A DNA stretch of 9,282 bases from an uncultured Coriobacteriaceae bacterium (lineage in GTDB: Bacteria; Actinomycetota; Coriobacteriia; Coriobacteriales; Eggerthellaceae), in the NCBI GenBank assembly GCA_902781245.1, contig CACZIP010000057.1, forward strand, positions 1-9,282. Reading direction: 5' to 3'. The position numbers and the translations under genes are program-made. Below the pieces are notes generated by a model. The model had not been told where the DNA came from. It was given only the letters and a program-made list of their open reading frames with translations, and made no database searches. This document shows positions 1 through 6,202 of this stretch, piece by piece (position 1 is the stretch's first letter; each line of letters starts with the position of its first letter).

Positions 1-366
1 GAGGTCAGCTACGGCGGCACCTACACGACCACACGCAAGACGCGCATGGGCGTGCTGCCCTATGGTTACGCAGACGGCTTCCTGCGCTCGCTTTCGAACA
101 AGGCTGTTGTCATGACATCTGAAGGCCCTGCACAGCAGTGCGGCCGCATCTGCATGGACATGTCGATGATCGACCTGACCGACAAGCCGGGCGTCGGCGT
201 CGCGTCGGAAGTCGAGATCTTCGGCAAGCACAACTCCATCGAGGACATGGCAGCCGCGGGCGGCACCATCCCCTACGAGCTCGTGTGCGCCGTCAGCAAA
301 CGTGTGCCGCGCATGTATATCAAGAACGGCGAGGTCATCGAGAAAGAGCTGCTGCTGCGGCTGTAA
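1..366 (+). CDS. alr: Alanine racemase, C-terminal part (5' end outside the window)
   Basis: Pyridoxal-phosphate enzyme that interconverts L- and D-alanine in the cytoplasm to supply D-Ala for peptidoglycan. Only the last 121 residues are present; the reading frame is open from base 1, so the gene starts upstream. The fragment begins in the C-terminal beta domain with VSYGGTY, followed by PYGYADGF (fragment residues 20-27), whose second Tyr (Y23) corresponds to the catalytic Tyr265 of the Geobacillus enzyme. The GRICMDMSMIDLT segment (48-60) is the conserved substrate-carboxylate-binding region with its Cys-Met-Asp. The end PYELVCAVSKRVPRMY is the family's usual C-terminal motif. The PLP-lysine domain is not in view. 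The stop is 38 nt before the hydrolase gene on the same strand, so the two may share a transcript. Family assignment is very secure. Confidence 0.96.
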   Translation, partial: EVSYGGTYTTTRKTRMGVLPYGYADGFLRSLSNKAVVMTSEGPAQQCGRICMDMSMIDLTDKPGVGVASEVEIFGKHNSIEDMAAAGGTIPYELVCAVSKRVPRMYIKNGEVIEKELLLRL

Positions 367-404
367 CACTGCGTGCCTAGCACGAAAGAACAAGGAACTA
401 AAAC

Positions 405-1160
405 ATGGCTGGGAAAAGGAACACGGTTGTCAAGCGCATCCTCATAGCGCTCGCCGTGATAGTTGTGATGCTCGTCGCCGCAGCCGTTTGGTACGTGAAT
501 GATTATTCCCATGCCGACAATGTTGCACTAGCAGCTGTTGCCGACGAAGACGGCGCTGCCGATGGCGTCGAGGTGCGCACGCTCCCGAGCGGCGACATTG
601 CGTTCGTGCCTGACAATCCTGTGGCCGGGCTCGTGTTCTATCCGGGTGGCAAAGTGCAGCCCGAAGCGTATGCACCGCTCATGCAGCAATGTGCTCAGCG
701 CGGCATCTTGTGCGTATTGCTGAAGCCGACCTTTAATCTCGCGATTATCGACATGGATGCGGCGAATGGAGCCACGGCTCAGTTCCCGAACGTTTCAAAA
801 TGGATTATCGCGGGCCATTCCATGGGCGGCGTTGCGGCCGCTGATTATGCGTCACGCCATTCCGACGAATTCGATGCCATCGCGTTCCTTGCAGCGTATC
901 CAGCGGTCGACCTGTCGGATTTCGACGGCAAGGTGCTCTCGATTGTTGGAAGCAACGACGGAGTGCTGAACCGCGACAAATACGAGCAGGCACATAAACT
1001 GTTGCCCAATTCTGCACGGGAACTCGTGATCGAAGGCGGCAATCACGCCTACTACGGCAACTACGGCGAGCAGGCCAATGACGGCCGGGCCGACATCACG
1101 CGCGAGGATCAACAAGCTCAGGCAACCGATGCGCTAGTCGACCTTGCGGCAGCGGCTTAA
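405..1160 (+). CDS. Membrane-anchored alpha/beta hydrolase (PF12695-like)
   Basis: Protein of 251 residues with a basic N-terminus (MAGKRNTVVKR) and one hydrophobic segment at about residues 11-31, followed by an acidic linker. It is therefore probably tethered to the membrane with the catalytic domain outside, or exported by an uncleaved signal anchor. The alpha/beta hydrolase fold is shown by VFYPGGKVQPEAYAPL (78-92, oxyanion-hole region) and the nucleophile elbow GHSMGG (137-142, Ser139). Asp185 in VGSNDGVLN and His214 in GGNHAYYG complete a plausible catalytic triad. This resembles the alpha/beta hydrolase_5 group; the substrate is unknown. The ATG start is supported by AAGGA at 392-396, 8 nt upstream. 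It follows alr closely, but a role in cell-wall work is only a guess from position. A stem-loop lies just after the stop. Confidence 0.88.
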   Translation: MAGKRNTVVKRILIALAVIVVMLVAAAVWYVNDYSHADNVALAAVADEDGAADGVEVRTLPSGDIAFVPDNPVAGLVFYPGGKVQPEAYAPLMQQCAQRGILCVLLKPTFNLAIIDMDAANGATAQFPNVSKWIIAGHSMGGVAAADYASRHSDEFDAIAFLAAYPAVDLSDFDGKVLSIVGSNDGVLNRDKYEQAHKLLPNSARELVIEGGNHAYYGNYGEQANDGRADITREDQQAQATDALVDLAAAA

Positions 1161-1169
1161 GATTAGCCG

Positions 1170-1223
1170 AGTGAGTCGGGGGCCTGGCCCCTAACTCACT
1201 AACTCGCTGGCCTTCGACTCACT
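1170..1223. terminator. Stem-loop with two alternative 3' arms between convergent genes
   Basis: AGTGAGT (1170-1176) pairs with ACTCACT (1194-1200), and inside it GGGG (1179-1182) pairs with CCCC (1188-1191) around a CCTGG loop. The same 5' arm, extended to AGTGAGTCG (1170-1178), is also perfectly complementary to CGACTCACT (1215-1223), so two hairpins exclude each other. The position, 9 nt after the hydrolase stop and between convergent genes, fits a bidirectional transcription end. There is no T-run on either strand, so intrinsic termination is not certain. Confidence 0.5.
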
Positions 1224-1268
1224 AATTCACGCTCTTCCCGCGCAACGACTATCGAGCCGCGCGCCAGA

Positions 1269-2651
1269 TTAATCGCTTTCCTTATCGCGCACGCCGAAGA
1301 TGATGACCAGCGCCACCACCGCCAAAAGCACCGCCGTGCCGATGAAAGCCACATGATAACCGGCAAGCGTGGCCGCAGCAGCGTCGGAGCTGCTTGCAAA
1401 CAGCGGGCCGAACGCAGTCAGGCTCACGATGGCCGCAGTACCGAACGAGGCACCGACTTGCATGAGCGTGCTCATGACCGCGTTGCCATGCTGGATGATC
1501 TCGTTGGGAAGCGAGTTGATGCCCCACGTGTTCGACGGCGTGGATACGCATTGCCAACCGATGGTCTCGACGAAGTAGATGCCCGCAACCGCGACGACCC
1601 ACGTATCGGCGCCACACAAGCACAGGGCAACCGCCGCACCCTCGAGCAGCGCGGCACCCACGAGCACGATGACCCGCACGCCATGCCTGTCGAAAATGCG
1701 CCCCGCAACCACGCCTGTCACAGCACCCGCCAGCGCAGCTGGCGCCATAGCCAGACCCGTCATGGTGGGCGTATGACCGAGCGAATTCTGCAAGTACAAC
1801 GGGAGCAAAACGTCGATTGCGATGAGCGCTCCTTCCAGCAGACAGCACACGATAATGGAGTTGCGGAAGCGACGCGTTTTGAGCGTCTCGACACGCAGCA
1901 TGGGCACTTCAAGTGTCCCCTGCCTGCGCACGAACACGCCGAGCAGCACAATTCCCGCAACCATGAGCAGTGCCGAAATCCATGGCGTGTCAGATGACGT
2001 AACCGTCGACAGACCGTAGAGCAGTCCGAGCATGCCGAACGACGACAGCACGATCGACGGCACGTCGAAGCTCGTGCGCTCGAAGCCCTCGCGATTCCTT
2101 AGCAGCGCAAACGTGAGCACGATGACCACGACGCTGATCCCCGCTACGATGAAGAAGAGCGAGCGCCATCCGACCAGGTCAATGAGCGCACCTGACGCAG
2201 GCGGCCCAATAGCGGGCGCAAAGCTGATGACGACGCCAACAATGCCCATGACCATTCCGCGATTCTCGCGCGGAGCCATGAGCAGGATCAACGTCCACAC
2301 CATGGGCATGGCAACGCCGGTGGCAGTCGCCTGCAGCACGCGCGCCAGCAGCAGCACCTCGAATGTCGGCGCAACCGCCGCAAGTGCAGACGCAGCCGTA
2401 AACAGCACGAACGCTCCACCAAACAGCTTGCGTACCGAAAACCGTCCGAGTAGAAATGCGTTCATGGGGATAATGACCGCTTCCACCATGGCATAGATGG
2501 ACGTGAGCCACTGCACGGTGGTTTCGCTCACGCTCATCTCGCGCATGATGACAGGAAGCGCCGGCGCGAGCAGCGTGTAGTTGAGCACCACGAGCACGCA
2601 CCCTGCGAGCAGCACCGCCATTTGGACTATGTCTTGTCTGGTCAATCCCAT
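1269..2651 (-). CDS. MFS transporter, DHA2 (EmrB/QacA-like) family, probable multidrug efflux
   Basis: Integral membrane protein of 460 residues from the chosen ATG, with about 14 predicted hydrophobic segments; likely a proton-driven drug or metabolite exporter. Motifs seen: NYTLLAPALPVIM in the first helix (24-36, motif D1-like), WLTSIYAMVEAVIIP in helix 2, GRFSVRKLF (69-77, motif A between helices 2 and 3), and SFAPAIGPPASGALID (143-158, antiporter motif C). These place it near the LmrB/EmrB subgroup. The start is uncertain: the frame stays open upstream to a TTG at 2723 (484 residues), but those 24 extra residues contain a decayed repeat copy and no transporter-like sequence, so the ATG at 2651 is preferred. 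No good Shine-Dalgarno precedes it; a TATCAT (2666 to 2661, minus strand) nearby could be a -10 giving an almost leaderless message. It lies downstream of the EamA gene on the same strand. Substrate unknown. Confidence 0.92.
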   Translation of the reverse strand: MGLTRQDIVQMAVLLAGCVLVVLNYTLLAPALPVIMREMSVSETTVQWLTSIYAMVEAVIIPMNAFLLGRFSVRKLFGGAFVLFTAASALAAVAPTFEVLLLARVLQATATGVAMPMVWTLILLMAPRENRGMVMGIVGVVISFAPAIGPPASGALIDLVGWRSLFFIVAGISVVVIVLTFALLRNREGFERTSFDVPSIVLSSFGMLGLLYGLSTVTSSDTPWISALLMVAGIVLLGVFVRRQGTLEVPMLRVETLKTRRFRNSIIVCCLLEGALIAIDVLLPLYLQNSLGHTPTMTGLAMAPAALAGAVTGVVAGRIFDRHGVRVIVLVGAALLEGAAVALCLCGADTWVVAVAGIYFVETIGWQCVSTPSNTWGINSLPNEIIQHGNAVMSTLMQVGASFGTAAIVSLTAFGPLFASSSDAAAATLAGYHVAFIGTAVLLAVVALVIIFGVRDKESD

Positions 2652-2736
2652 AAGCGTGAGATGATAGCACAGCTCAATCGAGCGCAGGCCGCCAGGTTGC
2701 TGTAGCCACTGCGACAACAACAAACCACCAAGTCGT

Positions 2737-2852
2737 TATTGGGACAGCACTGATCCTCGAACTGCTATTGAGACAGCATTAGTCCTCAATCGATTATTGG
2801 GACAATCCAATCCTCGGAGCCGTTATTGAGACAGCACCAATCCGCCGATGAC
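2737..2852 (-). repeat. Four-copy 29-bp-period tandem repeat overlapping the 3' end of the EamA gene
   Basis: On the plus strand TATTG recurs at 2737, 2766, 2795 and 2824, an exact 29-bp period. The first 22 bases of the units at 2737 and 2766 agree at 18 positions, and the unit at 2824 agrees with that at 2737 at 17 of its first 20. The unit at 2795 has lost a base in the middle but keeps the period. Read on the minus strand, the 2824 unit is the last codons and TAA of the EamA gene (G-L-V-L-S-Q-stop), and the other units repeat this sense (G-L-M-L-S-Q-TAG, G-S-V-L-S-Q-TAA). Three units carry GAGGA just before an ATG, GTG or TTG. Function unknown; it could be duplication debris or an operator or leader array for the MFS gene. 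Confidence 0.85.
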
Positions 2853-3686
2853 CATCGCGATGCCGATCACGATGACAGCATTCATGGGCTCGCCAAGCAG
2901 AATAACCGCCCAGATTACGGTCATGGGCGCCTGCAAATAGATATAGGCGCTCGCCCGCGCAGGGCCGAGATGCTTCACGCTGTAACCCCAGGTGACAAAA
3001 CAGCCAGCAGACGCAAGCAAACCCAAGAACGCCAGATTGCCCAGCACGAGCGGCTGCGTGAGCGCCTCAAAAGGAAATGCACCGCCAACCGCAAAACGCG
3101 TAATCAGCATGAAGAGCAGCCCCCATGCGAACGTGCGCTTCGTGACGGCGATGGTCTCGTATCCCATATTCGACAGCCGCTTCACAACAATCGAGTACAC
3201 CGCCCATGTAAGCGCGCCCACGAGGCACAGCACCACGCCCGCCAGGCTCGCATGCGCAGGCCCTTCCTGCAGACTGATCAACGCGATGCCCGAGATGGCC
3301 AGCACGAAACCCGCCACGAACCGTACGCCGAAGCCTTTTTCCTTCAGCAAGATGAAGCCGAGCGCAGCCGTGAACAGCGGCGCAGTCGACACCGCAATCG
3401 ACACGAACGATGCGTCGGCGAACATGAGCGCCGTGTTCTCAGCCAGGTAGTAACCGAACACGCCTGTCAATCCAGCAAGAACGAACAGCAGCTCGTGCTT
3501 GCGCTCTTTCAAACGCAGCATGTGCGGCCTGATGAGACAGAGCGCCAAAAACCCGAGCACGGTACGCGCAAGCAAGATGTCGAGCGGGGTCATGTACTCG
3601 AGCAGCACCTTCGTGCACACGAACGTGAGGCCCCACACGAACATGGTGGCCAACGCAGCGATATGCGGCAAAGCTCGATTAGTCAT
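2823..3686 (-). CDS. EamA/DMT-family permease (drug/metabolite exporter)
   Basis: Inner-membrane protein of 287 residues with ten hydrophobic segments in two EamA repeats (about 8-138 and 148-287), the usual size of a DMT-superfamily exporter (RhaT/YdcZ/EamA type). Family hallmarks are MFVWGLTFVCTKVLLE in helix 1, AENTALMFADASFVSIAVSTAPLFTAALG closing the first repeat (quoted in parts: helix 3-4 region, about 82-110), and LGPARASAYIYLQAPMTV (240-257) with LLGEP in the second. The substrate cannot be read from sequence; amino acids or small metabolites are common for the family. The ATG at 3686 is chosen over a TTG at 3698 because it forms an 8-nt overlap (ATGACTAA) with the stop of the nuclease-like gene and has GGAAG just upstream; this suggests translational coupling. 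The stop codon sits inside the first unit of the 29-bp tandem repeat. Confidence 0.93.
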   Translation of the reverse strand: MTNRALPHIAALATMFVWGLTFVCTKVLLEYMTPLDILLARTVLGFLALCLIRPHMLRLKERKHELLFVLAGLTGVFGYYLAENTALMFADASFVSIAVSTAPLFTAALGFILLKEKGFGVRFVAGFVLAISGIALISLQEGPAHASLAGVVLCLVGALTWAVYSIVVKRLSNMGYETIAVTKRTFAWGLLFMLITRFAVGGAFPFEALTQPLVLGNLAFLGLLASAGCFVTWGYSVKHLGPARASAYIYLQAPMTVIWAVILLGEPMNAVIVIGIAMVIGGLVLSQ

Positions 3687-4725
3687 AGCTTCCGTCAATG
3701 AGCTGCTTGCTATTTATATCCCAGGAAAAGAGCGTCTTGCGCAACTGGTCCCGCGCAGCTATGTGCTCTTTCTCAGGTATGCGAAGCCTCTTCCCAATAG
3801 CACGTGCGACCTGACGCGCCAGTTTATCAAACTGATATGCGTTGTTCACCTGCAGACGCGTTGCTGTAATCACCCGCACGCCTTTGTACTGCAGCATATT
3901 GCGCCTAATCGCGTCGCGCTCTTGCTTCTCTTCTGCGGTGTGGTGCATGGTGCTGTCGTATTCGACTGCAACTCGCCGATGAGGCCAGTAGAAATCACAA
4001 TCGAAATGATGCACGCCAATAGCAAGCTGCTCGGAATGCGTTAGCTCGATGCGCCTGTTCAACTCGGGCAGCTCGAAACCGTATCCACCGTAACGAGGCG
4101 GCATGCAAAAGAGCATGAGCAACGCCGTCTCTCTGGGCGAAGCCGAACCATCTGCAATGTAACGCAAGAAATGTGCGCTCTTAGCCCGGCTCCCAGGTAC
4201 GAGCAGCCTTGCCGCATATGATTCGAGCTTTTTCGCATCGGTCAACGGAGGGCGCTTGGAAATTCCCGGACTTGAATCGTCTGAATCGATTGCAAACGGT
4301 GCAAATACCAAATTGCTGTCATACGGATCAATCGCGTATGAGGCGCACATCTCAAGTGCGAGTTTGACAACTTGAGGCTCGGTAAGCTTGGTGGCAAGCT
4401 GCATGAGGCAAAGCTCGGGTGATGCAACGTAAACATCATCATCGCCGAGTTTATAGAACGACCTATCAGGCAGAAGCTTACTTCGAACGTGCACTTTGGT
4501 ACCTGGAACGATGCGTTGGCCTCCGTATTCGACGATTACATCAAGAGGATCTATGGCAAGGTCTGGGTGACTTGAACGAAACGAATCAACTTTGGCCTGA
4601 GTGGGAACCCCAGCGGCAAGCGATCTAACACGCGACTGTTTAAGCACCGAAAACGCTGTAGGCCCAGCCTTGCGCCAAATCAAAAACGCCGTCTCATATC
4701 CTAAAAACAGTCGATCTCTTTCCAT
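3679..4725 (-). CDS. Putative AbiEi/DUF559-like protein with Vsr-type PD-(D/E)XK nuclease fold
   Basis: Protein of 348 residues; no firm functional name. The C-terminal part (about 240-312) reads like a DUF559/very-short-patch-repair endonuclease domain: D244 in FDCDFYWP, then VAVEYDS with E255 and D257, HH at 261-262, D271 and R274/R275, and a strand-helix end (GVRVITATRLQV). This is the spacing of a PD-(D/E)XK active site. The N-terminal part has a weak resemblance to AbiEi-type proteins, including VYVASPELCLMQLATKL (98-114). Such two-part proteins are common hypothetical proteins in actinobacteria; a DNA-processing or defence role is inference. The frame extends to a TTG at 4785 but that start lies in the inverted repeat, so the ATG at 4725 is preferred; GGAGGGG lies 12 nt upstream. 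Base composition is visibly more AT-rich than nhaC and rarA, hinting at acquisition. Its stop overlaps the EamA start by 8 nt. Confidence 0.72.
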   Translation of the reverse strand: MERDRLFLGYETAFLIWRKAGPTAFSVLKQSRVRSLAAGVPTQAKVDSFRSSHPDLAIDPLDVIVEYGGQRIVPGTKVHVRSKLLPDRSFYKLGDDDVYVASPELCLMQLATKLTEPQVVKLALEMCASYAIDPYDSNLVFAPFAIDSDDSSPGISKRPPLTDAKKLESYAARLLVPGSRAKSAHFLRYIADGSASPRETALLMLFCMPPRYGGYGFELPELNRRIELTHSEQLAIGVHHFDCDFYWPHRRVAVEYDSTMHHTAEEKQERDAIRRNMLQYKGVRVITATRLQVNNAYQFDKLARQVARAIGKRLRIPEKEHIAARDQLRKTLFSWDINSKQLIDGSYD

Positions 4726-4741
4726 ATGTGCTGAAATCCCC

Positions 4742-4987
4742 TCCAAAAATCGAGCTTGCGCAAAAACCGGGGTCGGATTTGACAAAATGTAACAGATTTA
4801 ACGTCAAATCGGCGTTTTCAACACTCGGAAGACACTTTTGGGACACCTTGAGGCCATAAGCAGTTTTGCCCACCAGGCCTTTTTCTGATGCGGCCGACCG
4901 CGACCGCCTCGATTTGTGGCAAATCTTGTTAAATCTGTTACATTTTGTCAAATCCGACCCCGATTTTTGCGCAAATGCCTTTTTGGA
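4742..4987. repeat. Large inverted-repeat (MITE-like) element in a divergent intergenic region
   Basis: Left arm 4756-4801 and right arm 4929-4974 are reverse complements at 45 of 46 positions (one C/T difference), separated by a 127-bp core. After a 6-7-nt unmatched gap on the outside, a further TCCAAAAA (4742-4749) pairs with TTTTTGGA (4980-4987). Each arm ends in the palindrome TTGCGCAA. The core has GATTTG-TGG-CAAATC (4911-4925) and an AGGCC/GGCCT pair followed by Ts (4851-4884). No transposase or credible gene is inside. It could be a non-autonomous mobile element, a dispersed intergenic repeat, or a paired leader for the two divergent genes. This fills most of the gene-free stretch 4726-5076. 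Confidence 0.85.
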
Positions 4988-5035
4988 CGAGCTTTCGTTT
5001 CGCCGGGTGTTACGCTGTGAGTTAAATTCAACTGT

Positions 5036-5053
5036 TTTCAGGCCATCCTGAAA
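5036..5053 (+). promoter_or_regulatory. Perfect hairpin in the asparaginase leader
   Basis: TTTCAGG (5036-5042) and CCTGAAA (5047-5053) form a 7-bp perfect stem with a CCAT loop, ending 11 nt before the AAAGGA ribosome-binding site (5065-5070). No T-run follows, so it is not an obvious terminator. It could be an operator palindrome or an mRNA stability element; the function is inferred only from its place. Confidence 0.35.
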
Positions 5054-5076
5054 GCCATTGGACGAAAGGATATCTC

Positions 5077-6099
5077 GTGACCATCGAACCCATCGACGCT
5101 TATCGCGAAACCAACCCGACGCTTCCAACCGTTGTCGTACTCGCAACAGGAGGCACGATTGCGGGAGCGGGTTCGATCGGCAAAGCAACGAACTATCGAC
5201 CAGGTCAGCTCGACGTCAATGCGCTCGTCGGCATGGCGGAAGGCGCACACGACATCGCCAACGTGCGCGCAGTGCAGATTTGCAACGTCAACTCCGACGA
5301 CATCACTGCAGAGCACTGGATTGCACTTGCACGTGCTATCGACGAGATGGCAGCCGAGCCCGACATCGACGGGTTCGTAATTACGCACGGAACCGACACG
5401 CTCGACGAGACAGCATACTTCTTGAACCTCGTCGTCAAGACCGACAAGCCTGTCGTGCTGACTGGCGCCATGCGACCCGCCACAGCCACTTCACCTGACG
5501 GCCCCATGAACCTGCTGCAATCGATTGCGCTGGCAGGCAGCCCGCAAGCATGCGGGCGCGGCGTCATGGTGGTGTTCTCGGACGGCATCTTCGGTGGGCG
5601 CGATGTGCGCAAGATTTCGACGTTCCAGACAGATGCGTTCTCGGCGAGCGATTTTGGATGCATGGGCTACATGATCGATGGCGAACCGCACTTTTACAAC
5701 GCAAGCTCGAAAGCGCATACGACATCAACCGAATTCGAAGTTGAAAGCATTGATGAGCTGCCCAAGGTAGCGGTCGCTTATTTTGCCATAGACGCTGACC
5801 CTGCCCTGCTCGATTTCCTCGTTGACAGCGGCGCACGTGGCATTATCATCGCCGGCGCTGGTTCGGGTTGCTACAGCAAAACCTGGAACGATCGCATCGT
5901 GGCGCTTGAGGGCACAGGCGTACCCGTGGTGCGCGGCTCACGCATCGGCGCAGGCATGATCACGCACGACGACGCTTACCAGGGCAATGTTGTGAGAAGC
6001 AACGACCTGGCACCCCAGAAGGCTGCTGTGCTGTTGCGCTTGGCTTTGACGCGCACGAACGACCCTGCGGAAATCCAGGAGATGTTCGACCGGTACTAA
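5077..6099 (+). CDS. L-asparaginase, type II-like (asparaginase/glutaminase family)
   Basis: Hydrolyses L-asparagine to aspartate and ammonia. The 340 residues contain all key parts of the bacterial asparaginase family: ATGGTIAG (23-30, nucleophile Thr27), Tyr40 matching Tyr25 of E. coli AnsB, THGTDTLDETAYFL (103-116, second triad Thr106 and Asp107), TGAMRPATATSPDGPMNL (129-146), and GRDVRK (174-179, Lys179 matching Lys162). The segment aligned with the S58-Q59 pair of AnsB reads NSDD (72-75), so the Gln position seems to be Asp; this may affect glutaminase side activity, by inference. No signal peptide is visible (the N-terminus is VTIEPIDAYRETN), so it is probably cytoplasmic despite its type II-like sequence. 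The GTG start is fixed by AAAGGA at 5065-5070, 6 nt upstream. It lies just after the inverted-repeat element and 103 nt before an NhaC-family gene. Confidence 0.95.
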   Translation: MTIEPIDAYRETNPTLPTVVVLATGGTIAGAGSIGKATNYRPGQLDVNALVGMAEGAHDIANVRAVQICNVNSDDITAEHWIALARAIDEMAAEPDIDGFVITHGTDTLDETAYFLNLVVKTDKPVVLTGAMRPATATSPDGPMNLLQSIALAGSPQACGRGVMVVFSDGIFGGRDVRKISTFQTDAFSASDFGCMGYMIDGEPHFYNASSKAHTTSTEFEVESIDELPKVAVAYFAIDADPALLDFLVDSGARGIIIAGAGSGCYSKTWNDRIVALEGTGVPVVRGSRIGAGMITHDDAYQGNVVRSNDLAPQKAAVLLRLALTRTNDPAEIQEMFDRY

Positions 6100-6164
6100 A
6101 CGAAGCCAATCAGTTAAGATTGCCATCCTTGTCGGGTTATCTTTAGTACTCTGTAGCGCTGGAG

Positions 6165-6170
6165 TATACT
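6165..6170 (+). promoter_or_regulatory. Candidate -10 box for the NhaC-family gene
   Basis: TATACT matches five of six bases of the sigma-70-type TATAAT and would start a message with a leader of about 26 nt, ahead of GGAGAG (6194-6199). A -35 at the right distance is poor (TTTAGT, 6142-6147). TACTC (6147-6151) and GAGTA (6162-6166) form a short inverted repeat over the spacer. It suggests that this gene need not rely on the asparaginase transcript. Confidence 0.35.
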
Positions 6171-6202
6171 TCGTACGACCAGCAAAAAAGAACGGAGAGC
6201 AG

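Noticed and set aside
2652..2723. TTG at 2723 as the start of the MFS transporter
   Set aside because: The added 24 residues include a decayed repeat copy and no hydrophobic or family-like sequence; the ATG at 2651 gives a normal short lead into helix 1. Kept only as an alternative.
2737..2852. CRISPR array
   Set aside because: The units are directly contiguous and degenerate, with no unique spacers of even length and no cas gene nearby.
2826..3701. Open frame of 291 codons on the plus strand opposite the EamA gene
   Set aside because: It mirrors a high-GC membrane-protein gene, is extremely rich in Arg, His, Gln and Glu, and has no family motif; it is a shadow of the real gene.
4726..4785. 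TTG at 4785 as the start of the nuclease-like gene
   Set aside because: It lies inside the left arm of the inverted repeat and has no ribosome-binding site; the ATG at 4725 is preceded by GGAGGGG.
4866..5051. Small open frame of 61 codons through the right arm of the inverted repeat; a related frame runs on the minus strand at 4694-5188
   Set aside because: Both share LLHFVKSDP only because the arms are inverted copies of each other; there is no ribosome-binding site and no protein-like conservation that I can judge.
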